Below, in pieces: positions 37,555 through 46,148 of a stretch of DNA of 46,548 nt. Made by a program: the position numbers and the translations under genes. Source of the DNA: Thermoguttaceae bacterium. GTDB lineage: Bacteria > Planctomycetota > Planctomycetia > Pirellulales > Thermoguttaceae. The notes beneath the pieces are model-generated. The model made no database searches. It saw nothing but the letters and a program-made list of their open reading frames with translations, and had not been told where the DNA came from. How positions within the stretch are numbered: the first letter of the stretch is position 1; every line of letters starts with the position of its first letter. The DNA lies in NCBI GenBank assembly GCA_025060325.1, contig JANXBW010000032.1, forward strand, positions 1-46,548. Direction: 5' to 3'.

Positions 37555-38215
37555 CTATTCATAAACGTAGGCCACCAGTTCCTCGGGGGTCTGGCAGCGG
37601 TGATTCCGCGTGACTTCCTGGAGCAAATGCCATGGGACCCGGTCATGGGGGGCCTCGGGCGGGTAGGTCGGCAGGTTGTGTAACGGGATCTGGCCGCCGA
37701 TGCAGCCCAAGTAAGCCTCGACCGCCAGCGGTTGTCGAACCGTGCGCTGTCGGGACGCCGGGGATGACTCGGTAATGGCCCAGCACCCGGTGCAGCGTTT
37801 TCACGTGGGTGATGAATAAATAGGCATTTCGCCCAAGCTCCATTGGGGAGATGATCACCTGGCCGGGGTTGCTCTGGGAGGGTCCGTCTCGAAACACCAC
37901 CAGCACCTCGATTTGCTACGTGGAGCAATCCTGGTGGTAACTTGTGCTGAAGAGCCAAGGATGCTCATCGACCGGCGGTTGGAGTTAGCAACCTGGCTAG
38001 CGGTCACATAGCGCGTAAAGCCTCCCGAGATGCCCGGATGCCTGTTTTTCGCCGAGCGGTGCCACTGCAAGCGCGTGGTGGTTGTACACAAGCCGGCTGG
38101 TAGCATTCAAATTGCTGTAGACACGGCACGAGCACCGCAACTATAACGTTTCGTTTTGGCGACGGATACCAAATGGAATCGCTTGGCTCACCCACAGGTT
38201 GATCTCATCGTTGAG
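37555..38215 (-). pseudogene. Decayed IS630-family transposase
   Basis: On the minus strand the last frame reads VEAYLGCIGGQIPLHNLP, then PPEAPHDRVPWHLL and QEVTRNHRCQTPEELVAYVYE before a TAG at 37555-37557. This is the standard C-terminal end of an IS630 transposase (LPTYSPELNPIE-W-L-EVTRNHRC-T-EEL). Upstream, in other frames, are RNAYLFITHVKTLHRVLGHYRVI, RHPGISGGFTRYVT and NDEINLWVSQAIPFGI. These resemble, in the expected order, earlier family blocks, so several frameshifts have broken the gene. The catalytic acidic residues are partly lost. The fragment shares VEAY-GG-I-LH-LP-PE-DR with the copy at 1566-1940. It abuts the TPR gene's promoter region. Confidence 0.65.
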
Positions 38216-38430
38216 TAACAAAGTCGCCTTTTCCGGGCTTGGGTGCGAGACGTAAGGTCGCTCCCTTGGTCCGATCCCTATTCGGAGGCCCCAGGCATAT
38301 GGTTCTGTCACTCACGTGGCTAACCGGAACTGGTCCGTGCGATTCAACTTCCGGGAATTCCGGGAGATGGTCGGCCCCTTGCCCTAGCTCCGAAACGGCT
38401 TCGCTCAAGGCCGGGACCTGGTGGTGGTCG

Positions 38431-40605
38431 ATGGCCGGGGTAAGCTGTTTGAGCTTCCTGATTCTGACCACCACTGTTGTTGCCTCCGATGTTGTTGCCT
38501 CCGAGAGTATCCCACCCCCGAAGAGCTCCCATGTAGGTCGTCCTGACCGGATAAATCCTCCACCTTCAAAAGCGCTGCCTGGAATCAGTCACAAAAGTGA
38601 TGAAGTTTCTCTTTCGGGTCGGGAGTCAGGTGTAGTGCCGGCCGTGGGGACTTCCGCCATAGATGCCGAGCCACAACTTGCCGGCAAATCGGATGGATCA
38701 CCTGCGCAACCTCTAGCCGGTGCGTCTGGGGCCAGCCCTCCTCCAAATTTGTCCGCGGGTGCTACTCCGCCGGAAACCGGCGCAATGCCTAATCAACCTG
38801 GTCTCCCTCCAGGAGGTACCCCGTCTCCCCCTCCCCCTCGCGCTCATCCGGCCGCGTCTCCGGCTGCCGAGCAACCGCCGGAGAATCCGCCGCAATCGGA
38901 GCCGGCCAGCTTTAAAGGGGTCACACCTGGGGTGACATCGCTTTTAGAGCTCCAGAAACTGTGGGGGGTGCCGCAAGAGGTAGCTGCCCGGGGCAAAGAC
39001 ATGGTTTATCTCTACGCGGTAGCCCCGTTCGATCACGTTGAGGTGACGGTTCGCGGCGACCGAGTAGAAGCGATTGTGATTCGCTTGAATCGGGCTTTTC
39101 CGGCGCAGGTAGTTGTCGATCATTTACAGCTTTCGGCCATTTCCCCAGTTTTTGTCGCAAACGATCGCGGGGAGGTCTTGGCCCAAGCCTATCCGGAACG
39201 GGGGGTGGTTCTTGCGTTCTTGCCCGCAACACAACCCGGCCGGGCAACCTTCCAGACGTCGGAGATCATCCTTCAGCCCTTAAGCGGCGAACTGTTTGCC
39301 CTTCGCGCCGAGATGAATTTGTGGAAGGACCCAGAGAGTAGTCTGAAGGACTTGGAAACGGCTATCCGTTTGGCTCCGGCTCTAGCTCGGGCCCACTGGC
39401 TCCGCGGTCGAATTCTTGCCATGTCCGGCGATCTTCAGGCCGCTGAGGCCGCATGTCTACAAGCCGTCCAACTGGACCCGCTTGATGCCGCCTATCAGCT
39501 TACCCTGGGCGAGGTGCTCCAAAGACAAGGGCGTGTTGACGAATCGCGGCAGGTACTTGCCCGAGCGGAAGCGCTTGCCACGTCTCGGCCGCACGTCAAA
39601 GCCCGGGTAGCTTGTGCGTTGGCCGAGCTTGCCACAAGACAATCGCCGCCGGATTATGCTAAGGCCTTCGAGTATTATGTTGACGCCATTCGCCAGGCCG
39701 AGGCTCTGGCCGGCTCGGAATTTCCAGCCATTCGGTTGTGGGCTAAAGAAACGCTGCTTGATGCTTATCTTGGCGCCGCCGACTGCATTGCCTACGGCAA
39801 GTGGCGGCAAAAAGAGGTGGCACTGCCGCACTGGTGGGAGCGGGCAGAACGAGTGGCGGCCGACCTCGTGGAAAACGAGGGGTATCCCGAGGATTTTCGC
39901 TTCCATGTGGTTAGTCGGGCCATTGCGGCCTGCGCATTACTGAAGGGAGCTGTGGATCCGTCGCCCTATGCGGATAAGCTTGTTGACTTAGCACCGCGGC
40001 TTGTTCCGGAGTCAACCCAGTCGCCTGGGCCTCGGCCAACGCGTGAAAAGGTTCGCCGGCGGGAGTTAGGCCAAACGCTTTACGAGGCGGCCGTAGTCGC
40101 CCAGAATCGGGGAGCGGTTGACAAGGCCCTTGTTTATGCACAAAAGGCTGCCGCTTACTTGGCTCCCCTTGTTGAGGACCAAACGGCTTCTACGCCTGCG
40201 GATAGGTTCCTCGTAGGCAAGATCTTCTTCCGGATTGGGGCAAGCCATGCCGTGGGAAAGCAGGATCATAAAAGCGCGGTTCAGTGGTTCGACAAGGCCC
40301 TTGGATTCCTTGGCCCGGAGGTGGAAAAGGATCTTTCCCCAAGCGAGCTCGGCACGCTCGGAGAAATGCTCGTCAGCATGGGCGTCTCCTATTGGGAAAC
40401 AGGTAACCAAGACCTTGGGTACCAGCTCACCCAGCGGGGCGTGCGATTAGTAGAAAGCGCTGTTAACTCCGGGAATTATCCCCGCACGGCCCTGGCCGCT
40501 CCTTATGCCAATCTAGGCGCGATGGAGCGCAGACGCGGCAATGCCGCTGAAGCAGATCGCTACCTGCACCAGGCCCGGCAAATTCGCGGAACTATTCAGC
40601 GATGA
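38431..40605 (+). CDS. Exported TPR-repeat protein with proline-rich linker
   Basis: The ATG at 38431 gives a 724-residue protein with a good signal peptide (MAGVSCLSFLILTTTVVAS). An earlier GTG at 38239 leaves the signal internal and is less likely. A Pro/Ser/Gly/Ala-rich linker covers about residues 20-160. A small domain follows (about 165-290: SLLELQKLWGVPQEVAARGKDMVYLYAV, then two beta-rich stretches). Tetratricopeptide repeats are clear at about 290-390 (LWKDPESSLKDLETAIRLAPALARAHWLRGRI and the next unit) and recur to the C terminus (AVQWFDKALGFL, AAPYANLGAMERRRGNAAEADRYLHQA). It is probably a scaffold in the periplasm or cell envelope. No enzyme motif was found. It lies immediately right of the IS630 remnant. 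Confidence 0.82.
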   Translation: MAGVSCLSFLILTTTVVASDVVASESIPPPKSSHVGRPDRINPPPSKALPGISHKSDEVSLSGRESGVVPAVGTSAIDAEPQLAGKSDGSPAQPLAGASGASPPPNLSAGATPPETGAMPNQPGLPPGGTPSPPPPRAHPAASPAAEQPPENPPQSEPASFKGVTPGVTSLLELQKLWGVPQEVAARGKDMVYLYAVAPFDHVEVTVRGDRVEAIVIRLNRAFPAQVVVDHLQLSAISPVFVANDRGEVLAQAYPERGVVLAFLPATQPGRATFQTSEIILQPLSGELFALRAEMNLWKDPESSLKDLETAIRLAPALARAHWLRGRILAMSGDLQAAEAACLQAVQLDPLDAAYQLTLGEVLQRQGRVDESRQVLARAEALATSRPHVKARVACALAELATRQSPPDYAKAFEYYVDAIRQAEALAGSEFPAIRLWAKETLLDAYLGAADCIAYGKWRQKEVALPHWWERAERVAADLVENEGYPEDFRFHVVSRAIAACALLKGAVDPSPYADKLVDLAPRLVPESTQSPGPRPTREKVRRRELGQTLYEAAVVAQNRGAVDKALVYAQKAAAYLAPLVEDQTASTPADRFLVGKIFFRIGASHAVGKQDHKSAVQWFDKALGFLGPEVEKDLSPSELGTLGEMLVSMGVSYWETGNQDLGYQLTQRGVRLVESAVNSGNYPRTALAAPYANLGAMERRRGNAAEADRYLHQARQIRGTIQR

Positions 40606-40807
40606 AAGGTGCTACCATCCGCCGTTTGCCCGGAAGATTGGGGCTCTCCTCGCCTGCTGGCGATAACGACGCGACCCTTCGAGACCGGATCAAGGGGACT
40701 GGATGAGGGTCAGGCGGAAGGCTCCACCGACGGCCTATGCAAAGTGAAATGAAATAACTTAGCTACCGCCGTCAGCTCCTGAGACCTGCACGGACAAGCC
40801 TTTGAAA

Positions 40808-40881
40808 CGTCCCCGACAGGACTCGAACCTGTAACCTTCGGCTCCGGAGGCCGACGCTCTATCCAATTGAGCTACGGGGAC
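40808..40881 (-). tRNA. tRNA-Arg (anticodon CCG)
   Basis: On the minus strand the sequence folds as a cloverleaf. The 7-bp acceptor stem is GTCCCCG/CGGGGAC. The D stem is GCTC/GAGC with the AATTGGATA loop. The anticodon stem is TCGGC/GCCGA with loop CTCCGGA (anticodon CCG, reading CGG). The T stem is ACAGG/CCTGT with TTCGAGT. The discriminator base is G, and CCA is not encoded (TTT follows). It stands alone between the TPR gene and nnrD. Confidence 0.96.
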
Positions 40882-41506
40882 ACACCTCCAATAAGCACGA
40901 CCAAGTCAAGTAATCTATCTTTTTCTCTTTCACGACTTCTGTGTTTCTTCCCACGCCTTTGGCTGAAGTGCCGCCGCCTTTGCCAGGAAACATTTTAGCC
41001 CTCTCGCCCGATTGGGGGCAACCCGACAGGCCGATGAGCGGTTAAGGGCCGGGCCTGCTCGATGGTGCTTGCCATCCCTGATGCCCGCGCGGTGACCAAG
41101 AAATTCGACAAGATTTCCCAGCAAAGCCCGCAGGCCTTTGGGACCCCTCCACCACAACTTCCAGAATTCCCCAGCTCGCGCCACGCCTTTGATAAGAAAA
41201 TCTCCGCTAGCTAGCGGTTCTAAGCCTGAGGTTTAAAAACTACTGGAACACCGGGGGAACCAGACCACCCTAGGCTCAGAAAAGCACCCGACATTTAGGA
41301 TTACCCACCCCCGGGCCTTCCAAAGTTAAGATCACAAATACGATAAACCTGGTTGTATTCTCCTAAAACCCGTATCGCTGCGGAGCAGGATGGTTCGCAA
41401 CGAGCCGGCGACCGCGGTTAACCTTCGCCGTGCTTTTATTAAGCTCCTTGGGTGAGGGCACCCGGAGTAATGGGATATTGAAGCCCAACCAAAAGTTGGG
41501 CCGCAG
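40882..41506. other. Intergenic region, nothing seen
   Basis: These 625 bp lie between tRNA-Arg and nnrD, both on the minus strand. They should contain the tRNA promoter near 40900, where AT-rich sequence (ATCTATCTTTTTCTCTTTC) occurs. No gene or repeat was recognised. Confidence 0.4.
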
Positions 41507-42409
41507 CTAGCTCCCTCCCTTCTCCTGGGATGCAAGTGCTTGCCTATAAGCCCGAAACGCCCGCGGGAGATAGTCGACCAAATCGCTAGCAGTTAAGCTT
41601 TCTTGCCCTAGCTCCTCGGCCGCAAGATCGCCCGACAAGCCGTGAAGAAACACCCCGAGCACAGCTGACTCAAACGGCTGCAGTCCTTGACACAAGAGTG
41701 CCACAATTAGGCCGGTGAGGACATCCCCGGATCCGCCCGTGGCCATTCCCGGATTGCCGGTGGGGTTGACGTAAAGTTTGTCGCCGTCGCTAACCCGGGT
41801 CCGGTGACCTTTTAAGACCACAACGGCCTGGAAAGTTTGAACCAGCTCTCTTTGAAGGGCGAATCGCTCCTCGGGGGGCAGCTTGCCACGGCCAACCAGC
41901 CTGTCAAATTCCCCTGGATGGGGTGTGATAATCCGGGGGCCCGCCGGGACCGGAGCTCGTCCCAGCAAACCCTTTCGGGCTGCCAGCGCGTTGAGCCCGT
42001 CCGCATCCACCACGAGGGGCTTGGGACACACTTCGTAAAGCCACCACACAAGCGCATCCAGACCGTCCGAACGTCCCAAGCCGGGACCCACCGCTACCGC
42101 CGTCGCGGTACCCAATTGCCGCTCGATGACTCTCCTGGCCGAAAGGCTGATTCTCCCTGATCGGTCCTCGGGCAGAGGTATCGTCAAGTACGACGGCTCC
42201 CCGGAAGCAACAACCGAAACGCATCGAGCCGGAACACCTACCCGCACTAAGCCTGCTCCCCCTCTCAATGCAGCTCTACCAGCCAAAATGATTGCCCCCG
42301 TCATTCCCACCGAACCGCCAATCAATAAGGCTGTCCCAAAAGTCCCCTTATGACTTTCCGGGGCACGAGGGGAAAGCCGGGGAAGCTCGGCTGGCAGAGC
42401 AATATTCAT
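41507..42409 (-). CDS. nnrD: ADP-dependent NAD(P)H-hydrate dehydratase
   Basis: This enzyme repairs hydrated NADH/NADPH by ADP-dependent dehydration. The 300-residue protein has the ribokinase-like motifs of the CARKD/YjeF-C family: KGTFGTALLIGGSVGMTGA near residue 21, AVGPGLGRSD and VVDADGLNAL. The TPHPGEF motif is near 163, VVLKGHRT follows, and the nucleotide-binding NPTGNPGMATGGSGDVLTGLI is near 215-235. It lacks the fused NnrE epimerase domain found in the E. coli protein, so the epimerase must be separate or absent. The start has no clear ribosome binding site. It lies 323 bp downstream of larB on the same strand. Confidence 0.94.
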   Translation of the reverse strand: MNIALPAELPRLSPRAPESHKGTFGTALLIGGSVGMTGAIILAGRAALRGGAGLVRVGVPARCVSVVASGEPSYLTIPLPEDRSGRISLSARRVIERQLGTATAVAVGPGLGRSDGLDALVWWLYEVCPKPLVVDADGLNALAARKGLLGRAPVPAGPRIITPHPGEFDRLVGRGKLPPEERFALQRELVQTFQAVVVLKGHRTRVSDGDKLYVNPTGNPGMATGGSGDVLTGLIVALLCQGLQPFESAVLGVFLHGLSGDLAAEELGQESLTASDLVDYLPRAFRAYRQALASQEKGGS

Positions 42410-42732
42410 CGGAGGCAGCTTACTTGACGGAATTCACAGGAACCAAAATGGTCGCTTACATGACCTTGGGGGCCAACTTCGTGACGGCTTCCTTGGAACT
42501 GGGTTCTATTTACGAGGTCGTCTCCTTCTGGGAGTTGCAAAAAGTTCCAGTTTGGCTCTGACTTAAGCGGTCAACATACCTCGGACGGCCCACGACTTGA
42601 TGTTTACGCCGGTTCCTTCTCCCGGGGATCAGGCCCTTCTAACTTGCTGGGTTCGGAACGATAACGACCTCGGCTTCGGTGGAAGCGGTCTCGGTCGAAG
42701 GGATTTCGAAGCAAATTGCAGCTTGGCATAGC
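42410..42732. other. Intergenic region between larB and nnrD
   Basis: This spacer lies between two minus-strand genes. I see no gene, hairpin with T run or repeat. Its length makes simple cotranscription of larB and nnrD uncertain. Confidence 0.35.
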
Positions 42733-43551
42733 CTACCGGGAGGAAACGGTTGCCGGGGGAAGTCCCGCCCGAGCGCGAGCCGCATTTCGGGCAATCAAAC
42801 CGGCGATATAGCCACCTTTGAATCCCGCATCGATATTGACAACGGTCACGTTGGCCGCACAGCTGTTCAGCATGCTAAGGAGTGCCGCAACCCCGGCAAA
42901 ACTTGCCCCATAGCCTACACTGGTGGGAACGCCAATCACCGGGCAGGAAACATATCCGCCGACAACACTTGGTAATGCCCCTTCCATCCCAGCCACGACA
43001 ACAACGGCATCGGCCTGCTCCAAGAGGTGCAGATTGGCCTGGAGACGGTGCGGCCCGGCCACCCCGACGTCCTGGACCATTGTCACCTGAGCGCCTGTCC
43101 ATTCGGCTGTCTCGCGGGCTTCCTCGGCGACCGGAAGATCCGTCGTCCCTGCGGTGACGATCGTGACCCGGCCTTGGACTTCTTCCCGCGACTGGCTGGT
43201 GGGAAGCGGGATACGGAAGGTCCTTCCCACAGGGTTATATCGCGCCCCTGGAAACTTACTGAGCAGGACCTCTGCCTTGTCCTGACTTATCCGCGTGGCT
43301 AGCACGTCAATGCCGCGCTCGACCATTGCGCGGAAGACACGTTCCAGCGACTCCAGGCTCTTTCCCTCGCCGTAAACGACTTCCGGAAATCCACAGCGAC
43401 GCCGGCGGTCAACATCCAGCTGAATAGCATCCAAATCCACAATGCCTACTTGGCGGACACGCAGCAAAAACTCAGTAAACGATAGCTCCCCGTTAACGTA
43501 TCGCGCAATCCATTCTCGGACTTTGAGTTCTTCACGGTCGGGTTCTGCCAT
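42733..43551 (-). CDS. larB: LarB, pyridinium-3,5-biscarboxylic acid mononucleotide synthase
   Basis: LarB carboxylates and hydrolyses nicotinic acid adenine dinucleotide, the first step of nickel-pincer nucleotide cofactor synthesis for lactate racemase-type enzymes. The 272-residue protein shows the family start (LDVDRRRRCGFPEVVYGEGKS) and RVTIVTAGTTDLPVAEEARETAE, the PurE-like Rossmann segment. VVVVAGMEGALPSVVGGYVSCPVIGVPTSVGYGA and the C-terminal LNSCAANVTVVNIDAGFKGGYIAG follow. A near-perfect AAAGGAGGTG precedes the ATG. LarC, LarE and LarA are not in the window. Its neighbour nnrD also acts on nicotinamide nucleotides, but the spacing leaves any functional link open. Confidence 0.95.
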   Translation of the reverse strand: MAEPDREELKVREWIARYVNGELSFTEFLLRVRQVGIVDLDAIQLDVDRRRRCGFPEVVYGEGKSLESLERVFRAMVERGIDVLATRISQDKAEVLLSKFPGARYNPVGRTFRIPLPTSQSREEVQGRVTIVTAGTTDLPVAEEARETAEWTGAQVTMVQDVGVAGPHRLQANLHLLEQADAVVVVAGMEGALPSVVGGYVSCPVIGVPTSVGYGASFAGVAALLSMLNSCAANVTVVNIDAGFKGGYIAGLIARNAARARAGLPPATVSSR

Positions 43552-44256
43552 TCGGGCACCTCCTTTAGGAAGTGAAAAGGGGTCGTCAACGCAACTACTT
43601 CTTGCTTTCGGAGTTCAGGCACTGGATCCCTAAAAATGAGTTGTTCACAATTTTGTTTCTCGCAGACGGCAGTCCGACCCGGGGGGAGCAAGCTTGGAAG
43701 CCTGCTCTCGGTATCATCCCGCCCCGGGCAGGGCAGAGCTGGCAGCAACCAGTTTGGTGGCTGGGCTGCGGCGGTTGAGCACCGCTTGTGCAGTTTTCTA
43801 TTTTATTAGAAGAAGCAGGGCACAGTGGGGCAGGTAGGTAAAGAGGTATTCTGTGCCGGTTTTTTCGGACTGACCCGTCGCGGGGCAAAGGCGATCAATT
43901 TAAGGGTTGATTGGCCCGTGCGTTTCCGGGAACGGCCCCCCGGCTGGGTATGACGCTGGCTCCCAAGAAATCCCGAGCAGTTAAGATGCCGCATTCAAAT
44001 TCTTCGCACCAAAGCGAAGGTCCCGCTCGGCATTAATCCACATGGCACAAAAGTGAAGGGGAATCCTCGATTTGGCGGTTGTCCTGGGCAGGTAGCCCCA
44101 GATTCTTCGTATGATTTTTCGGGAGGCGTCCTCTTGGTGCTTGTCCGGATCTGGAGCAAGCGGTGCGGCTGGGGAAATCGGCGGGTGGCGTTACACGGGG
44201 AATTACTCGCGCCAATGCGTCAACAGCGGGACCACGAGTAACAAAGGAACACATTG
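43552..44256. other. Divergent intergenic region, nothing seen
   Basis: These 705 bp lie between divergent larB and the DUF2784 gene. They should hold promoters for both. No gene, repeat or clear hairpin was found. Confidence 0.4.
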
Positions 44257-44700
44257 GTGAAAAGCTTCTATTTTGTTCTTGCCGATTTCATCCTTTTTCT
44301 TCATGCCCTTTATGTCGGTTTTGTTGTGTTTGGATATGCGGCAATTGTTGTTGGGGGATTATGCGGCTGGAGCTTTGTCCGCAACCCCACGTTTCGATGG
44401 GTACATCTGGCAGCAATCGGCGTGGTGGCTGTCCAGGGAGCCCTCGGCGTCCTATGCCCGTTGACCATTTTGGAAGATTATCTTCGCACACTTGGTGGCG
44501 ATCAGGCGGAAACGGCCACGTTTATCGCCCGGTGGCTCAGGCGGCTTATCTTTGTGGATGTGCCCCTGTCCACGTTAAACCTCGTGTATGTCGCCTTTGC
44601 CTTTCTTGTACTTGCAACGATGATTGTCCTCCCGCCCCGACGGCTTGAGCGGGACAAAAAATGGGAAAAGGCCAGCCCTGCCAATGAACTTGTAAGCTAA
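44257..44700 (+). CDS. DUF2784 family membrane protein
   Basis: This is a 147-residue membrane protein with four hydrophobic segments (about residues 6-35, 46-65, 90-103 and 105-128). It matches the DUF2784 pattern: ADFILFLHALYVGFVVFG near the N terminus, FRWVHLAAIGVVAVQGALGVLCPLTILEDYLR in the middle, and FVDVPLSTLNLVYVAFAFLVLATMIVLPPRR at the end. Its function is unknown; conserved His and Cys residues in the helices might bind a cofactor. AAAGGA at 44242-44247 with nine-base spacing favours the GTG at 44257 over the adjacent TTG at 44254. It is convergent with the GH109-like gene. Confidence 0.88.
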   Translation: MKSFYFVLADFILFLHALYVGFVVFGYAAIVVGGLCGWSFVRNPTFRWVHLAAIGVVAVQGALGVLCPLTILEDYLRTLGGDQAETATFIARWLRRLIFVDVPLSTLNLVYVAFAFLVLATMIVLPPRRLERDKKWEKASPANELVS

Positions 44701-44837
44701 TTGTTTAAAAAAGGGAGCGACAAAACAACAAGCTGCAAGTTGTGCACGGTCGTGGCCATAAACGGCCGGGCGAGTGGTCCTCTCCTTCGGTCCGGAGGCG
44801 CTCCGCGGGAGCTGTAAGCACTCCAGTGGGAAGCGCT

Positions 44838-46148
44838 TTAGCTCCGGCTTTCCCACTTTCCCCGCGTGAAATCCGGTATTTCGACAACTCGGCCTCCTTC
44901 ATTGAGGGAAAGTTCCGACAGCGAGGTAATGGCGCTCCAGCTAGCAGCATCGTAAACGTCGATGGGCGATGGTTTACCTCGGCGGACGCATTCAAGGAAT
45001 TGCTGGAGCTCGAAGTAGTCGCCGCCTGCGTACCCCAGCTTTTCCACCTGGGCGCGATAAGTGGTCCACAGGGGATCTTCAAATTCCCGCAGGTACCGGT
45101 CGATTGGTTCCCACTGGTAGCCTTGGGAACGCCCCTCTATCCAAATGCTGTTGATCCGCGAATCATAGCTAGCTGTGGTGCCCTGCAGGGCATAGTACAC
45201 GGTCGTGGGATGGGGACGAGCACTCTTGACATCATAGCGGAGGTCGATCAAAGCACCCCTGGCCGTGCGAATCAGCACAGTGGTTGAATCTGCGGACTTA
45301 AAGGTGACATTGCGCGACGGATGATCGGTCGGGAAGTTCTTGTTGATGAAGTGTTTCATCGCCGCTTGCTTGGTCTCTGCCGCTACGAGCGTCAACAGGC
45401 GGTCACCCCGGTTGATTGAAAGCCACTGGGCCACAGGTCCTAAAGAATGGGTGGGGTAAAGGTTGCCGCGATGATCCCGGGCTAGTTCGCCCCGCCACGT
45501 AAGCGTTCCGTCGGGCTGGAAGACAAGGCCCCGGCAGTCATGAACGTATCCGCACTCCGCAAAAGTTAGTTCCCCAAAGACCCCCTGGCGAACCATATTG
45601 TGGATCGCCATCACGAAGTCCCAATAGCAGCAATTCTCAGCCAGCATGTAAATCTTGCCGGTCTCTTCCACCGCGTTGACAAGGTCCCAGCACTCTTGCA
45701 AGGTGATCGCGGCAGACACTTCGCTGAGGACGTGCTTGCCTGCTCGGAGGGCGTCAACCGACATCACCGCGTGCCATTGCATAGGCGTGGCCACCAAGAC
45801 GGCCTCCACATCGTCGCGGGCCAAAAGCCGGCGGTAATCAAAGGGATCATTCCCATAGGTCGCTGGCGCCTTTCCGTCGCGGGACTCTTGGATCAGTTTG
45901 ACCGCCCGGGCCAAACGGTCTGGTCGGATGTCGCAGATAGCTGGGATCTCCGTATTTAACGTAAGAAGGATGCGGAGCAAATAGGTCCCCCGCGATCCTA
46001 CCCCGATGATTCCCAGTCGGACAGGCTCACCTGGCTGCTGCGACTCCTTATCCTGGCAAAGGCACTGCGAGGCAAACGCAACCGAAGAGATGAGGGAGCC
46101 TCCAATGGCGGCCTTAAGGGTTTGCCGGCGTGAATACATCCGAGTCAT
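44838..46148 (-). CDS. Tat-exported Gfo/Idh/MocA protein, GH109-like
   Basis: This 436-residue protein has a twin-arginine signal (SRRQTLKAAIGG, Arg7-Arg8). A Rossmann domain follows with GVGSRG (residues 49-54) and DIRPDRL. Its motifs match the GH109 subgroup, which cleaves alpha-N-acetylgalactosamine using tightly bound NAD, better than ordinary sugar dehydrogenases. GKHVLSEVSAAITLQECWDLV replaces the usual EKP segment. MLAENCCYWDFVMAIHNMVRQGVFGELTFAECGYVHDCR and GNLYPTHSLGPVAQWLSINRGDRL are also GH109-like. GGAGGT lies upstream of the ATG. The substrate is inferred by family only. A perfect 14-bp palindrome lies 240 bp upstream of the start. Confidence 0.9.
   Translation of the reverse strand: MTRMYSRRQTLKAAIGGSLISSVAFASQCLCQDKESQQPGEPVRLGIIGVGSRGTYLLRILLTLNTEIPAICDIRPDRLARAVKLIQESRDGKAPATYGNDPFDYRRLLARDDVEAVLVATPMQWHAVMSVDALRAGKHVLSEVSAAITLQECWDLVNAVEETGKIYMLAENCCYWDFVMAIHNMVRQGVFGELTFAECGYVHDCRGLVFQPDGTLTWRGELARDHRGNLYPTHSLGPVAQWLSINRGDRLLTLVAAETKQAAMKHFINKNFPTDHPSRNVTFKSADSTTVLIRTARGALIDLRYDVKSARPHPTTVYYALQGTTASYDSRINSIWIEGRSQGYQWEPIDRYLREFEDPLWTTYRAQVEKLGYAGGDYFELQQFLECVRRGKPSPIDVYDAASWSAITSLSELSLNEGGRVVEIPDFTRGKWESRS

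Larger units (their letters stand above)
36608..38430. other. Long intergenic region with IS630 remnant
   Basis: This 1.8 kb stretch lies between two divergently transcribed envelope protein genes. Its right part holds a decayed IS630-type transposase (37555-38215), annotated separately. A diverged direct repeat occurs at 37120-37150 and 37458-37488. The remainder has no supported gene. Confidence 0.5.

Noticed and set aside
38239-38430. N-terminal extension of the TPR protein to GTG 38239
   Set aside because: It would bury the signal peptide 64 residues inside the protein and it runs up against the IS630 remnant.
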